NCBI GenBank assembly: GCA_905236965.1 | Contig: CAJOQR010000023.1 | Coordinates: 1-40,797 of the forward strand | DNA from: an uncultured Acholeplasmatales bacterium | Lineage (GTDB): Bacteria > Bacillota_I > Bacilli_A > Acholeplasmatales > Anaeroplasmataceae | Direction of reading: 5' to 3' | DNA: 40,797 nucleotides | Shown here: one piece after another, positions 27,073-34,383 of the stretch | How the letters are laid out: each line of letters opens with the position of its first letter | Numbering within the stretch: the stretch's first letter is position 1 | Notes under the pieces: model-generated | The model's database searches: none | What the model saw: the letters and a program-made list of their open reading frames with translations, nothing else | What the model was told of the DNA's origin: nothing | Made by a program: the position numbers and the translations under genes

Positions 27073-28000
27073 TGAATTTTTGAATTATTTATCATCAATT
27101 AAAAATTATTCAGAAAATACAATTAATGCTTATAATTTAGATATTTTAGAATTTAAAGATTTTATTCATAATGAAAAAATGGCTGCTGATTTATTAAAAA
27201 TAAGAAATAGAAATGTTTGTAAAAATTATATTTCTTATTTATCTAATTATGAATATGATAAAGAAAAGCACTTAAAATATTCAGCAACATCAATAAAAAG
27301 AAAAATATCATCTTTAAGCTCTTTTTATAATTATTTAGAAAAAGAAGAATTAGTTGATAAAAATCTATTTTTAGATTTAGAAACACCAAAAAAACCTAAA
27401 AGATTACCAAAAATAATTAAAAATACAGAAATAGAAGCAATGCTAGAATCATGTGATTTAGAAAATAAATTAGGATATAGAAATTATTGTATTTTATTAA
27501 TATTATTTACATCTGGTTTACGTGTTTCAGAGCTTTGTAATTTAGAAATAAAGGATATAGATTTTTTAGATAGAACAATTAAAATTAAAGGAAAAGGGAA
27601 TAAAGATAGAATCGTAATTTTAAATGAAGATGTTGCCCCTATATTAAAGCATTATATATCAACATTTAGAAATGATATTTTATATAATTCATCTGATTTA
27701 GAAAATAGACATGTTTTTTTAAACAAAAATGGTACAACATTAACAAGAGTTGGTGTAAGAAAAATTTTAGATAAAATTGTTGCTGATTCAGGAGATACAT
27801 TCCATATTTCTCCTCATATGCTAAGGCATAGCTTTGCTACAACACTTTTAAATAATGGAATGGATTTAAGATCTGTACAAGAATTATTAGGACATGAAAA
27901 TTTATCAACTACTCAAATTTATACTCATGTTAGTTATGAACAAATGCAAAAAGTATATTCAAATTGCTTTCCAAGAAGTCAAAAAACTACTAAAAAATGA
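27050..28000 (+). CDS. xerC: XerC/CodV-type tyrosine recombinase
   Basis: Site-specific recombinase of the XerC/D class, resolving chromosome dimers at a dif site. The 316-aa protein has an N-terminal SAM-like core-binding domain (about 1-95) and a catalytic domain with R158 (S-G-L-R-V-S-E-L), lysine in K-G-K-G-N-K-D-R, H256-x-x-R259 (H-M-L-R-H), H282 (L-G-H-E-N) and nucleophile Y291. It overlaps the trmFO end by 23 nt with only a distant AAAGGTG, implying coupling. Synteny with trmFO indicates the housekeeping Xer rather than an integrase. XerC versus XerD cannot be separated by eye. The tail is short and basic (S-Q-K-T-T-K-K). Confidence 0.92.
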   Translation: MKEEDAINEFLNYLSSIKNYSENTINAYNLDILEFKDFIHNEKMAADLLKIRNRNVCKNYISYLSNYEYDKEKHLKYSATSIKRKISSLSSFYNYLEKEELVDKNLFLDLETPKKPKRLPKIIKNTEIEAMLESCDLENKLGYRNYCILLILFTSGLRVSELCNLEIKDIDFLDRTIKIKGKGNKDRIVILNEDVAPILKHYISTFRNDILYNSSDLENRHVFLNKNGTTLTRVGVRKILDKIVADSGDTFHISPHMLRHSFATTLLNNGMDLRSVQELLGHENLSTTQIYTHVSYEQMQKVYSNCFPRSQKTTKK

Positions 28001-28007
28001 TTTTTGC

Positions 28008-28036
28008 TTGATAAGAAATAATAATTTTGATATAAT
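28008..28036 (+). promoter_or_regulatory. Strong promoter of the small lipoprotein gene
   Basis: TTGATA (28008-28013), 17-nt spacer, TATAAT (28031-28036) with extended TG-A. It starts 8 nt after the xerC stop codon. Confidence 0.85.
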
Positions 28037-28066
28037 CTTTTTGTTTAAGAAATGGAGATTTTATTA

Positions 28067-28756
28067 ATGAAGAAAAAAATTGCTTTATTATCTATAATAA
28101 CTATTTTAGCTTTAAGCTCATGTAGTCAAAAAACTGATACAACAAAAAGAAGCGATGATCCAAATACAAATAATAAAACTGCTTTAAAATTATCTGATGT
28201 ATCAAATGGCATTTTAGTTAAAGAATTAAATGAAGAAGATACTGATTATGTAAGTGCAAAAATCGCAAATAATTATAACGATACTTTATTTTATTTAACA
28301 ACTTCTATAACAGAACCTTTAAAAAAATATGGTAGTCTAACTAAATCAATAAATGTTTCACCATTAACATTTATATCAAATATTACAGATGATGAAAAAG
28401 CAGCTTTATCTAATTATTTTTATGATGAAGAAGGCTTATATTCTAAAGATTATGAGATTTCAAATTTAGATACTTTTAGCAATTGGGAATCTAAAATAGA
28501 TATTTCTAATATATTAAATGATTTCAATGAAGAAGATGAATATGAAATTTCAGTTATATATATTCCTACTTATGTAACACATTATGCAACAAGCTATACA
28601 GCTTTAGAATGTTATGTAATGGTTCCTCTTTATTATCAAATATATAAAGCATCAAATAAATCAGAAATCTTTGATTTAAAGTCTTCTAATTTAACTGATA
28701 TATTAGAATTTGATGGCGAATTATTAAGCTCAGAAAATGCTATCGCAACTATATAA
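28067..28756 (+). CDS. Small secreted lipoprotein of unknown function
   Basis: A 229-aa exported lipoprotein: M-K-K-K, hydrophobic core (5-16), lipobox L16-S-S-C19, then a Thr/Asp/Asn-rich linker to about residue 45. The remaining domain is acidic with many Tyr, Ser and Asn; no known fold or catalytic motif was recognised. An in-frame ATG at 28052 exists, but GGAGA (28055-28059) sits right after it and is correctly placed for ATG 28067, which also gives a normal signal peptide. It is a single-gene unit between its own strong promoter and the terminator at 28778-28818. Confidence 0.78.
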   Translation: MKKKIALLSIITILALSSCSQKTDTTKRSDDPNTNNKTALKLSDVSNGILVKELNEEDTDYVSAKIANNYNDTLFYLTTSITEPLKKYGSLTKSINVSPLTFISNITDDEKAALSNYFYDEEGLYSKDYEISNLDTFSNWESKIDISNILNDFNEEDEYEISVIYIPTYVTHYATSYTALECYVMVPLYYQIYKASNKSEIFDLKSSNLTDILEFDGELLSSENAIATI

Positions 28757-28777
28757 TTAATATTAAAATTAATTTTT

Positions 28778-28818
28778 AAAATGTATTGCTTTGTTTTATC
28801 AAAATAATACATTTTTTT
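28778..28818 (+). terminator. Terminator of the lipoprotein gene
   Basis: AAAATGTATT (28778-28787) pairs with AATACATTTT (28806-28815) and a T-run follows. It isolates the leader that starts downstream. Together with the promoter, leader and second terminator it accounts for the 324-nt gap 28757-29080. Confidence 0.75.
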
Positions 28819-28843
28819 ATTTATAAAAAAATTAAATTTATTG

Positions 28844-28871
28844 TTGACATAATTTAAAATTTAAGTATAAT
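28844..28871 (+). promoter_or_regulatory. Consensus promoter of the leader/GNAT-PLP operon
   Basis: TTGACA (28844-28849), 16-nt spacer, TATAAT (28866-28871), both perfect consensus. Start near 28878, about 200 nt before the first structural gene. Confidence 0.88.
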
Positions 28872-28921
28872 ATAGTTAACCTAGCAAAATGATAGGAATA
28901 ATAGGGAAGGGCAGAACACAA

Positions 28922-29011
28922 ATGAAAAAGATATTAAACTTCTCACATAAAATGAATATGATGATGTGTGACTATATAAAATTTAATATAGTTTTTTTGT
29001 GTAATGCTTAA
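28922..29011 (+). CDS. Putative Met-rich leader peptide
   Basis: A 29-codon ORF with Met at 1, 11, 13, 14 and 15 and Cys at 16 and 27 (core H-K-M-N-M-M-M-C-D-Y). It ends 19 nt before the terminator hairpin. The purine-rich AGGGAAGGG lies 10 nt upstream of the ATG, slightly far but usable. The clustered Met codons in front of methionine/cysteine enzymes suggest a sensor peptide; in such AT-rich DNA a chance short ORF cannot be excluded. Confidence 0.45.
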   Translation: MKKILNFSHKMNMMMCDYIKFNIVFLCNA

Positions 29012-29029
29012 TTGATTTTAAATTATATT

Positions 29030-29066
29030 AAAAAGTAGAACACAAAATCTACTTTTTATTTTTTTT
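29030..29066 (+). terminator. Leader terminator before the GNAT gene
   Basis: Ten-base perfect arms AAAAAGTAGA (29030-29039) and TCTACTTTTT (29048-29057), 8-nt loop ACACAAAA, then a T-run to 29066. No gene of normal size ends before it, so it acts on the leader transcript or on readthrough. Confidence 0.82.
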
Positions 29067-29080
29067 AAGGGGATGATAAC

Positions 29081-30088
29081 TTGAACATAAATTATAAATA
29101 TAATAATGATTTTATTGATTTTAATGAAGTTAAAAATATTTTATCTTTAGCATTTGAGGGAAGAAAATTTAAAGATGTTGAAAATATTAAAAAAGCTTTT
29201 TTAAATAGTAGTCATGTTATATATGCTTTTCTTGATGAAAAGCTAATTGGTTTTGCAAGGGCAATATCTGATTCTAATTGGTCAATTATTTATAATGTTG
29301 CTGTAAAGCCTAATTATCAAGGCTATGGAGTTGGAAAGGAATTAGTAAAAAGATTAATAGAATCTTTAGGAAATAGGCATATATTTACATTTACTCATCC
29401 TAAAACAATTTCTTTTTATGAGCATTTAGGTTTTGTAAGAAGCAAGATGGCTTTTAAATATGTGAAAAATACTGATGAAAATAGAATTAAATTTCAGCAA
29501 GAAGTTGGTTTCTTTTTAAAAGATGATTTTAGATTCGATAGAGAAAAGGATAAAGTAGAAAAAAATAATTTTAATAAAGAAAAAGATATTAAATATTTTA
29601 CAGATTTAAAAAAAGCATCATTTAAACAAATAAATGATTTGTTAGAAAATGCATTTCATGATAAAAGAGATGAGAATGTTACAAAAGCTGATTTTGAAAA
29701 AAGTCAATTTTATGAGCTTGCCTTTGATAATGATAAATTAGTTGGTATTGCAAGATTATTAACAGATGGTGTAAATGAAGCATTATTATTAAATGTTGCT
29801 GTAGATGAAAAATATCGAGGATTAGGCATAGGAAAAGAAATTGTAAATAGATTATGTGAACAAGCAAAAGGATATGATATATTTTTACATACTCATCCGG
29901 GTGCTGTTAATTTTTATAATCATTCTAAAGAATATAAAAGATATAAAACAGCTTTTGCATATGTTAAAGATGATGAATATAATGATAAATTTTTTTTACC
30001 AAAAGGATATAGGTATACTGATGAGGTAAATAATGAAATAATTAATTCATATAAAATAAAAAAGGAAGGGCTTAAAAATGGCAATTGA
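29081..30088 (+). CDS. Tandem GNAT acetyltransferase
   Basis: Two GNAT N-acetyltransferase domains in one 335-aa chain. Domain 1 (about 1-130) has N-V-A-V-K-P-N-Y-Q80-G-Y-G-V-G; domain 2 (about 170-297) has N-V-A-V-D-E-K-Y-R246-G-L-G-I-G, both acetyl-CoA pyrophosphate loops. Each ends in a T-H-P...F-Y-x-H...A-F-x-Y-V-K block, so this is an internal duplication. The acceptor is unknown (amine of a small molecule, amino acid or protein). The start is TTG with AAGGGG (29067-29072) 8 nt upstream; no ATG fits. First gene of the operon behind the attenuator-like leader. Its end overlaps the ATG of the frameshifted small gene by 11 nt. Confidence 0.85.
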   Translation: MNINYKYNNDFIDFNEVKNILSLAFEGRKFKDVENIKKAFLNSSHVIYAFLDEKLIGFARAISDSNWSIIYNVAVKPNYQGYGVGKELVKRLIESLGNRHIFTFTHPKTISFYEHLGFVRSKMAFKYVKNTDENRIKFQQEVGFFLKDDFRFDREKDKVEKNNFNKEKDIKYFTDLKKASFKQINDLLENAFHDKRDENVTKADFEKSQFYELAFDNDKLVGIARLLTDGVNEALLLNVAVDEKYRGLGIGKEIVNRLCEQAKGYDIFLHTHPGAVNFYNHSKEYKRYKTAFAYVKDDEYNDKFFLPKGYRYTDEVNNEIINSYKIKKEGLKNGN

Positions 30089-30241
30089 TGCATGTGGGAT
30101 AAAAAATCATAAAAGCATTATCATTTATGCTGCGTTCCAAATCCATATTTAATCCTTCCATTAGGGCCAGATCTATCTTTATGGAATACACCTCATGAAA
30201 AGATAAAATATATAAATAAAAGAAAGGTTGCGATATTTTGA
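30078..30241 (+). pseudogene. Small gene broken by one frameshift
   Basis: GAAGGG (30064-30069) is followed 8 nt later by ATG 30078, overlapping the GNAT end. This frame codes M-A-I-D-A-C-G-I-K-N-H-K-S-I-I-I-Y-A-A-F and stops at 30150-30152. The -1 frame is open from 30113 and continues as N-P-Y-L-I-L-P-L-G-P-D-L-S-L-W-N-T-P-H-E, ending K-V-A-I-F at TGA 30239-30241, which overlaps the next gene's TTG. Joined, it would be a protein of about 54 aa with typical operon overlaps at both ends. The break must lie between 30113 and 30150. Family not recognised. A sequencing or assembly error is as likely as a true pseudogene. Confidence 0.5.
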
Positions 30242-31362
30242 TTAACAAAGAAAGACTTATAAATGAATTTATTAATTTAACAAAAATTGATTCAGAATCA
30301 TTTAATGAAAAAGAAATTCAAAATTATGTTAAAAACAAATTAGAATCTCTAGGATTAAATGTAAAAGAAGATAATTCTTATATAAATTATAAAAAATATA
30401 CTAATAGTGAAAATATCGCAAATAATTTATATGCTAGCTTAAAAGGTGAAAATGATAATATAATTTTATCTGCTCACCTAGATACTGTTTCACCAGGTAA
30501 AAATAAAAAAGCTATTGTTTTAAATGATAGAATTACATCAGATAAAACAACAGTTTTAGGAGCTGATTGCTTAAGTGCAGTTGCTTCAATAATTGAAGTT
30601 CTTAATATAATTAAAGAAAATAATATAAAGCATAAAAATATTGAAATAGTTTTTTTTGTTGCTGAAGAGCCATTTGCTAAAGGAAGTAGATATTTTGATT
30701 ATAGCTTATTAAAATCAAAAGAAGCATATGTTTTTGATTTAGAAGGCGGAATTAATAATGTTGCGATAAAAGCTCCTGCAATAATTTCTTTTGATGTTAA
30801 AATAAAAGGTAAAGCATCTCATGCAGGCTTTAATCCAGAAGATGGAATAAATGCTTTATCTATTTTAAATGATGCTTTAAATGAAATTAAATTAGGAAGA
30901 CTTGATGAATTTACTACTTTAAATATTGGAATTATAAATGGTGGTAGTGGTGTTAATATTGTTCCTGAATTAATTGAATTAAAAGGTGAAATTAGAAGCT
31001 TAGACAATGCTATAGCAAAAGAAAAATTAAATGAATTAGAAAAAATATTTACAAAAAATGCAGAATCTTATGGTGGTGGCATTGATTTTTCATATGAAAA
31101 AGAATTTGATGCATATCAAATAGATAAAGATGATAATATTGTTAAAAATTATGTTAAAGCTTTAAGAAAAATCAATAATGATGAAATTAATTATATTAAA
31201 ACTTTTGGTGGATCTGATAATAATAATTTAAATATGAATAAAATTAAAGGAATTGTTATTGGAAATGGTATGAGAAATGTTCATTCTAAAGATGAATATA
31301 TTTTAATTGATGATTTAATAAATACAGCAGAATTGATTTTAAATTTAGTAAGTATAGAATAG
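30238..31362 (+). CDS. PepT/YqjE-like M20 metallopeptidase
   Basis: Di-zinc aminopeptidase-type hydrolase of family M20 (374 aa). Ligands and catalytic residues are all present: H80-x-D82 (S-A-H-L-D-T), D110 (L-G-A-D-C), E143-E144 (V-A-E-E-P), D167 (V-F-D-L-E-G), H349 (R-N-V-H-S-K-D-E). The usual G-A-D-D-K reads G-A-D-C-L, an unusual change next to the ligand. The dimerisation domain is at about 180-290. It likely trims di- or tripeptides in the cytosol, though M20 members also deacylate N-acyl amino acids. TTG start at 30238 with GAAAGG about 11 nt upstream. Eight bases from its end to the next ATG region, same operon. Confidence 0.88.
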   Translation: MINKERLINEFINLTKIDSESFNEKEIQNYVKNKLESLGLNVKEDNSYINYKKYTNSENIANNLYASLKGENDNIILSAHLDTVSPGKNKKAIVLNDRITSDKTTVLGADCLSAVASIIEVLNIIKENNIKHKNIEIVFFVAEEPFAKGSRYFDYSLLKSKEAYVFDLEGGINNVAIKAPAIISFDVKIKGKASHAGFNPEDGINALSILNDALNEIKLGRLDEFTTLNIGIINGGSGVNIVPELIELKGEIRSLDNAIAKEKLNELEKIFTKNAESYGGGIDFSYEKEFDAYQIDKDDNIVKNYVKALRKINNDEINYIKTFGGSDNNNLNMNKIKGIVIGNGMRNVHSKDEYILIDDLINTAELILNLVSIE

Positions 31363-31369
31363 GTGTTTT

Positions 31370-32038
31370 ATGAATTTTTTTGTTGAAAAAAAAGTATTAG
31401 ATTTGGGATTAAAAATTAAATTTGTTGTTATTGAAAATATAAATAATTTAAAAGAAATTAATTATTTTGAAAAAAATAATTTAAATGAATTAATAAAAAA
31501 ATATGAAAATATAAATTTAGAAGAAGATGAAATTTTAAAAGGTTATCATAAAATTCATGAAAATGGTAACATTTCAAAAAGAAAAAATATCCCTGCAAGT
31601 GAAAATTTAATTAGATTATTAATAGAAAAAAAGACTATGTATAATATTAATCCAATAGTTGATATATATAATTATATTTCAATAAAAACAAAAATATGTT
31701 TAGGTGCTCATGATATAGATAAAACAGATGGTGATGTTACTTTAAGATTTCACAATGGCTTAGAAAATTATAAACCAATTGGAATTAATACATCTAGTAA
31801 TGTTAAATTAAATGAATATTCATATATAGATTCAAATAATGACATTTTATGTAGATTAGAAGTAAGACAGGTTGAAAAAACTAAAATAACAGAAAAATCA
31901 AAAAATGTTTTTTATATTGTAGAAGGCAATGATAAAACAACTGATGAATATTTAGTTAGTGTATGTAATGAAATAATATCAGAAACAACTAAAATTTTAG
32001 GTGGAAAAGGATATATTGAAGAGGTAAAAATAATATGA
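31370..32038 (+). CDS. Free-standing B3/4 (PheRS beta-like) domain protein
   Basis: A 222-aa protein whose residues about 85-215 match the B3/B4 domain of phenylalanyl-tRNA synthetase beta: the segment N-P-I-V-D-I-Y-N-Y-I-S, then G-A-H-D-I-D-K, G-D-V-T-L-R-F, and a closing region with T-E-K-S-K-N-V-F-Y-I-V-E-G. In PheRS this domain hydrolyses mischarged Tyr-tRNA; stand-alone copies are common in Bacillota and may edit tRNA or act on amino-acid derivatives. The N-terminal 80 residues are helical and charged. AGGTG (31361-31365) precedes the ATG. It overlaps the next gene by ATGA, so translation is coupled. Confidence 0.8.
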   Translation: MNFFVEKKVLDLGLKIKFVVIENINNLKEINYFEKNNLNELIKKYENINLEEDEILKGYHKIHENGNISKRKNIPASENLIRLLIEKKTMYNINPIVDIYNYISIKTKICLGAHDIDKTDGDVTLRFHNGLENYKPIGINTSSNVKLNEYSYIDSNNDILCRLEVRQVEKTKITEKSKNVFYIVEGNDKTTDEYLVSVCNEIISETTKILGGKGYIEEVKII

Positions 32039-33168
32039 AATTTGAAACATTATGTGTACATCCAAATATAAATGAAGATGAATATGGTGCAATTACAACT
32101 CCAATATATCAATCTGCAACCTTTATTCATAAAGATTTAAATTATTCAAAATATAGCTATTCAAGATTATCTAATCCTACTAGAAATCATTTAGAGGATT
32201 TAGTAATGAAATTAGAACAAGGTAAATCCTGTAATGCCTTTTCTACAGGAATGGCAGCTATAACAACAGTTTTTAAATTATTTAAATCAGGAGATCATTT
32301 TATTGCATCAAGTGATTTATATGGTGGTGCTTTAAGATTATTTAGAACATTAGAAAAAGATAATTATTCTTTTGATTTTGTTGATACATCTAATTTAGAT
32401 TTAATAAAATCAAAAATAAATAAAAATACTAAAGCAGTCTATATTGAAACTCCATCAAATCCATTAATGATTGTATCTGATATAGAAAAAATAAGTAAAA
32501 TATGCAGAGAAAATAATTTATTATTAATCGTTGATAATACATTTTTAACACCATATTTTCAAAATCCAATTCTTTTAGGTGCTGATATAGTAATACATAG
32601 TGGAACAAAATATTTAGGAGGCCATAATGATACATTAGCAGGTTTTGTTGTTACAAATTCTAATAAATTAGGTGAAGATATTTTATATTATGCTAAAACT
32701 ATTGGTGGATGCTTATCTCCTTTTGATTCTTTTTTGATTGAAAGAGGAATAAAAACTCTTTCTTTAAGAATGGATAAAATAAATTCTAATGCTAAAATTA
32801 TTGCTGAATTTTTAAAAACATTGCCATGTATAAAAAAAGTATTATATGTTGGTTTAGAAGATAATCCAGGCTATGAAATAAATAAAAAGCAATCAAGAGG
32901 CTCTGGCGGTATGATTTCTATTGTTGTTGAAAGCGCTGAAATTGCTAAAAGGATTTTAACAAATGTTAAAATTTTTAAATATGCTGAATCCTTAGGTGGT
33001 GTTGATTCTTTAATTACATATCCAATGTATCAAACTCATGCTGATTTACCTATAAAAGAAAGAGAAGAAAAAGGCATAAATGAATGCTTTTTAAGAATTT
33101 CAGTTGGTATTGAAAATCCAATAGATTTAATAAATGATCTAAAGGAGGCTATTTATGGCGATGTATGA
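32035..33168 (+). CDS. Cys/Met-metabolism PLP enzyme (cystathionine gamma-synthase or lyase)
   Basis: Trans-sulfuration family PLP enzyme (377 aa). The PLP lysine is K192 in S-G-T-K-Y-L-G-G-H-N-D; other signatures are Y-S-R-L-S-N-P-T-R, F-S-T-G-M-A-A-I, the cofactor aspartate in V-D-N-T-F, and F-L-R-I-S-V-G-I-E near the end. The family includes MetB, MetI, MetC, MccB and methionine gamma-lyase, which cannot be separated by eye. With the MalY-type lyase right after it, a cystathionine gamma-synthase plus beta-lyase pair (cysteine to homocysteine) is plausible; a reverse trans-sulfuration or salvage role is the alternative. ATGA overlap with the B3/4 gene; 14-nt overlap with the next. Confidence 0.9.
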   Translation: MKFETLCVHPNINEDEYGAITTPIYQSATFIHKDLNYSKYSYSRLSNPTRNHLEDLVMKLEQGKSCNAFSTGMAAITTVFKLFKSGDHFIASSDLYGGALRLFRTLEKDNYSFDFVDTSNLDLIKSKINKNTKAVYIETPSNPLMIVSDIEKISKICRENNLLLIVDNTFLTPYFQNPILLGADIVIHSGTKYLGGHNDTLAGFVVTNSNKLGEDILYYAKTIGGCLSPFDSFLIERGIKTLSLRMDKINSNAKIIAEFLKTLPCIKKVLYVGLEDNPGYEINKKQSRGSGGMISIVVESAEIAKRILTNVKIFKYAESLGGVDSLITYPMYQTHADLPIKEREEKGINECFLRISVGIENPIDLINDLKEAIYGDV

Positions 33169-34315
33169 TTTTGATTTAGAAATAAATAGATATAATACTA
33201 ATAGCTTAAAATATGATATCAAAAGAGGAAGACCAGATAATATATTTCCTCTTTGGGTAGCAGATATGGATTTTAAATCACCAGATTTTTTAATTGATGA
33301 ATTAATATCTAAAGCAAATCATGGCATTTTTGGATATAGTGAACCATTAGATGATTATTTTATTGCATTAAAAGGTTATTATAAAAGACAATATGATATA
33401 GATATTGATACATCAAAAATAAAATTAACAAATGGAGTTGTTTTTTCAATTTGTCAATTAATTAGATCAATAACAAAAGAAAATGATTCTATAATAATAA
33501 ATGAACCAGTATATTATCCTTTTAAATCAAGTATTTTAGCTAATAATAGAAAGGTTGTAATTAATAATTTAGTTAATAAAAATAATAAATATTATTTTGA
33601 TTATTTAGATTTTGAACAAAAAATTATTGAAAATAATGTTAAAGCATATATTTTATGCAATCCTCATAATCCAGTTGGAAGAGCATGGGATGAAGATGAA
33701 TTAATAAAAATAATAAACATTTGTAAAAAACATAATGTTTTTATTATATCAGATGAAATACATGCTGATTTTGTTTATAATAAAAAATTTAATTCTATAT
33801 TAAAATATTTAGATAATAATTTTGCAGTATGTAGTGCATTAACAAAAACATTTAATATTCCAGGACTACAAATAGCACACACATATATAGCAGATGAAAA
33901 TATAATGGATAAATTTTTACATGAATTAGATTGTGTAGGATATTCTCAATTATCAATTTTTGGACTTGTAGCAAGCCAAGTTTTATTTGAAAAGGGCGAT
34001 GAATATTTATACGAATTAAAAAAATATTTATGGGATAATATTTTATTTACAAAAGAATTTTTAGAAAAAAAATTACCTAAATTAAAATTAATAATTCCTG
34101 AAGCTACATATTTATTATGGATAGATTTTAATGAATATAATATTTCAGATAAGGAATTAAAAAATATAATTATAAATAAATGTAATTTATGGTTAGATGA
34201 TGGAATTATATTTGGATTATCTGGTAAAGGTTTTCAAAGAATAAATATAGCACTACCAAGAAAAAAATTAGAACAAGCTTTGAATCAATTATATGATGGT
34301 TTTAAAGATTTATAA
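33155..34315 (+). CDS. MalY/PatB-type cystathionine beta-lyase
   Basis: Fold-type I aminotransferase-like PLP enzyme (386 aa) of the MalY/PatB group: early P-L-W-V-A-D-M-D-F, N-P-H-N-P-V-G-R, the D-E-I-H-A-D-F cofactor aspartate, and K231 in S-A-L-T-K-T-F-N-I-P-G-L-Q. These enzymes cleave C-S bonds of cystathionine or S-substituted cysteines to a thiol, pyruvate and ammonia. AGGAGG (33142-33147) gives the start 7 nt later, inside the previous gene. Last gene of the operon, closed by a terminator at 34321. Confidence 0.9.
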   Translation: MAMYDFDLEINRYNTNSLKYDIKRGRPDNIFPLWVADMDFKSPDFLIDELISKANHGIFGYSEPLDDYFIALKGYYKRQYDIDIDTSKIKLTNGVVFSICQLIRSITKENDSIIINEPVYYPFKSSILANNRKVVINNLVNKNNKYYFDYLDFEQKIIENNVKAYILCNPHNPVGRAWDEDELIKIINICKKHNVFIISDEIHADFVYNKKFNSILKYLDNNFAVCSALTKTFNIPGLQIAHTYIADENIMDKFLHELDCVGYSQLSIFGLVASQVLFEKGDEYLYELKKYLWDNILFTKEFLEKKLPKLKLIIPEATYLLWIDFNEYNISDKELKNIIINKCNLWLDDGIIFGLSGKGFQRINIALPRKKLEQALNQLYDGFKDL

Positions 34316-34320
34316 TAAAT

Positions 34321-34347
34321 AAGATTATGATTTTTCATAATCTTTTT
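34321..34347 (+). terminator. Operon terminator after the MalY-type gene
   Basis: AAGATTATGA (34321-34330) and TCATAATCTT (34335-34344) with a 4-nt loop, then a T-run. Confidence 0.85.
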
Positions 34348-34383
34348 TTATGAATTTTATTCTAAAATTTATTTAAAATTTGG

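Larger units (their letters stand above)
28878..29066 (+). promoter_or_regulatory. Candidate attenuator leader
   Basis: A leader of about 185 nt between promoter and first gene. In order: possible ribosome site AGGGAAGGG (28903-28911), short ORF 28922-29011, arms TCACA (28943-28947) and TGTGA (28967-28971) enclosing the Met codons, hairpin CTATAT/ATATAG (28972-28991) followed by seven T, then a terminator at 29030-29066. TTTTGTGT (28995-29002) is exactly complementary to ACACAAAA (29040-29047), which is the terminator loop. AGAACACAAA occurs twice (28913-28922 at the ORF start, 29037-29046 in the terminator). No known riboswitch consensus (SAM, T-box, lysine, purine) was recognised. Architecture seen; regulatory role inferred. 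Confidence 0.5.

Noticed and set aside
27050-28000. The tyrosine recombinase as a phage or island integrase
   Set aside because: Size, motifs and position right after trmFO match the housekeeping XerC/CodV gene; no att repeats, tRNA or phage genes are nearby.
28878-29066. The leader as a T-box, SAM riboswitch, 6S or signal recognition particle RNA
   Set aside because: No T-box core (the TGGNACCGCG-type sequence), no SAM-box conserved blocks, no long closed 6S-type hairpin and no SRP GGAA/AGCA loop could be found.
30098-30112. A-AAA-AAT heptamer near the frameshifted small gene as a programmed -1 slippery site
   Set aside because: After slipping there the -1 frame meets TAA at 30110-30112 within three codons, so it cannot join the two open parts.
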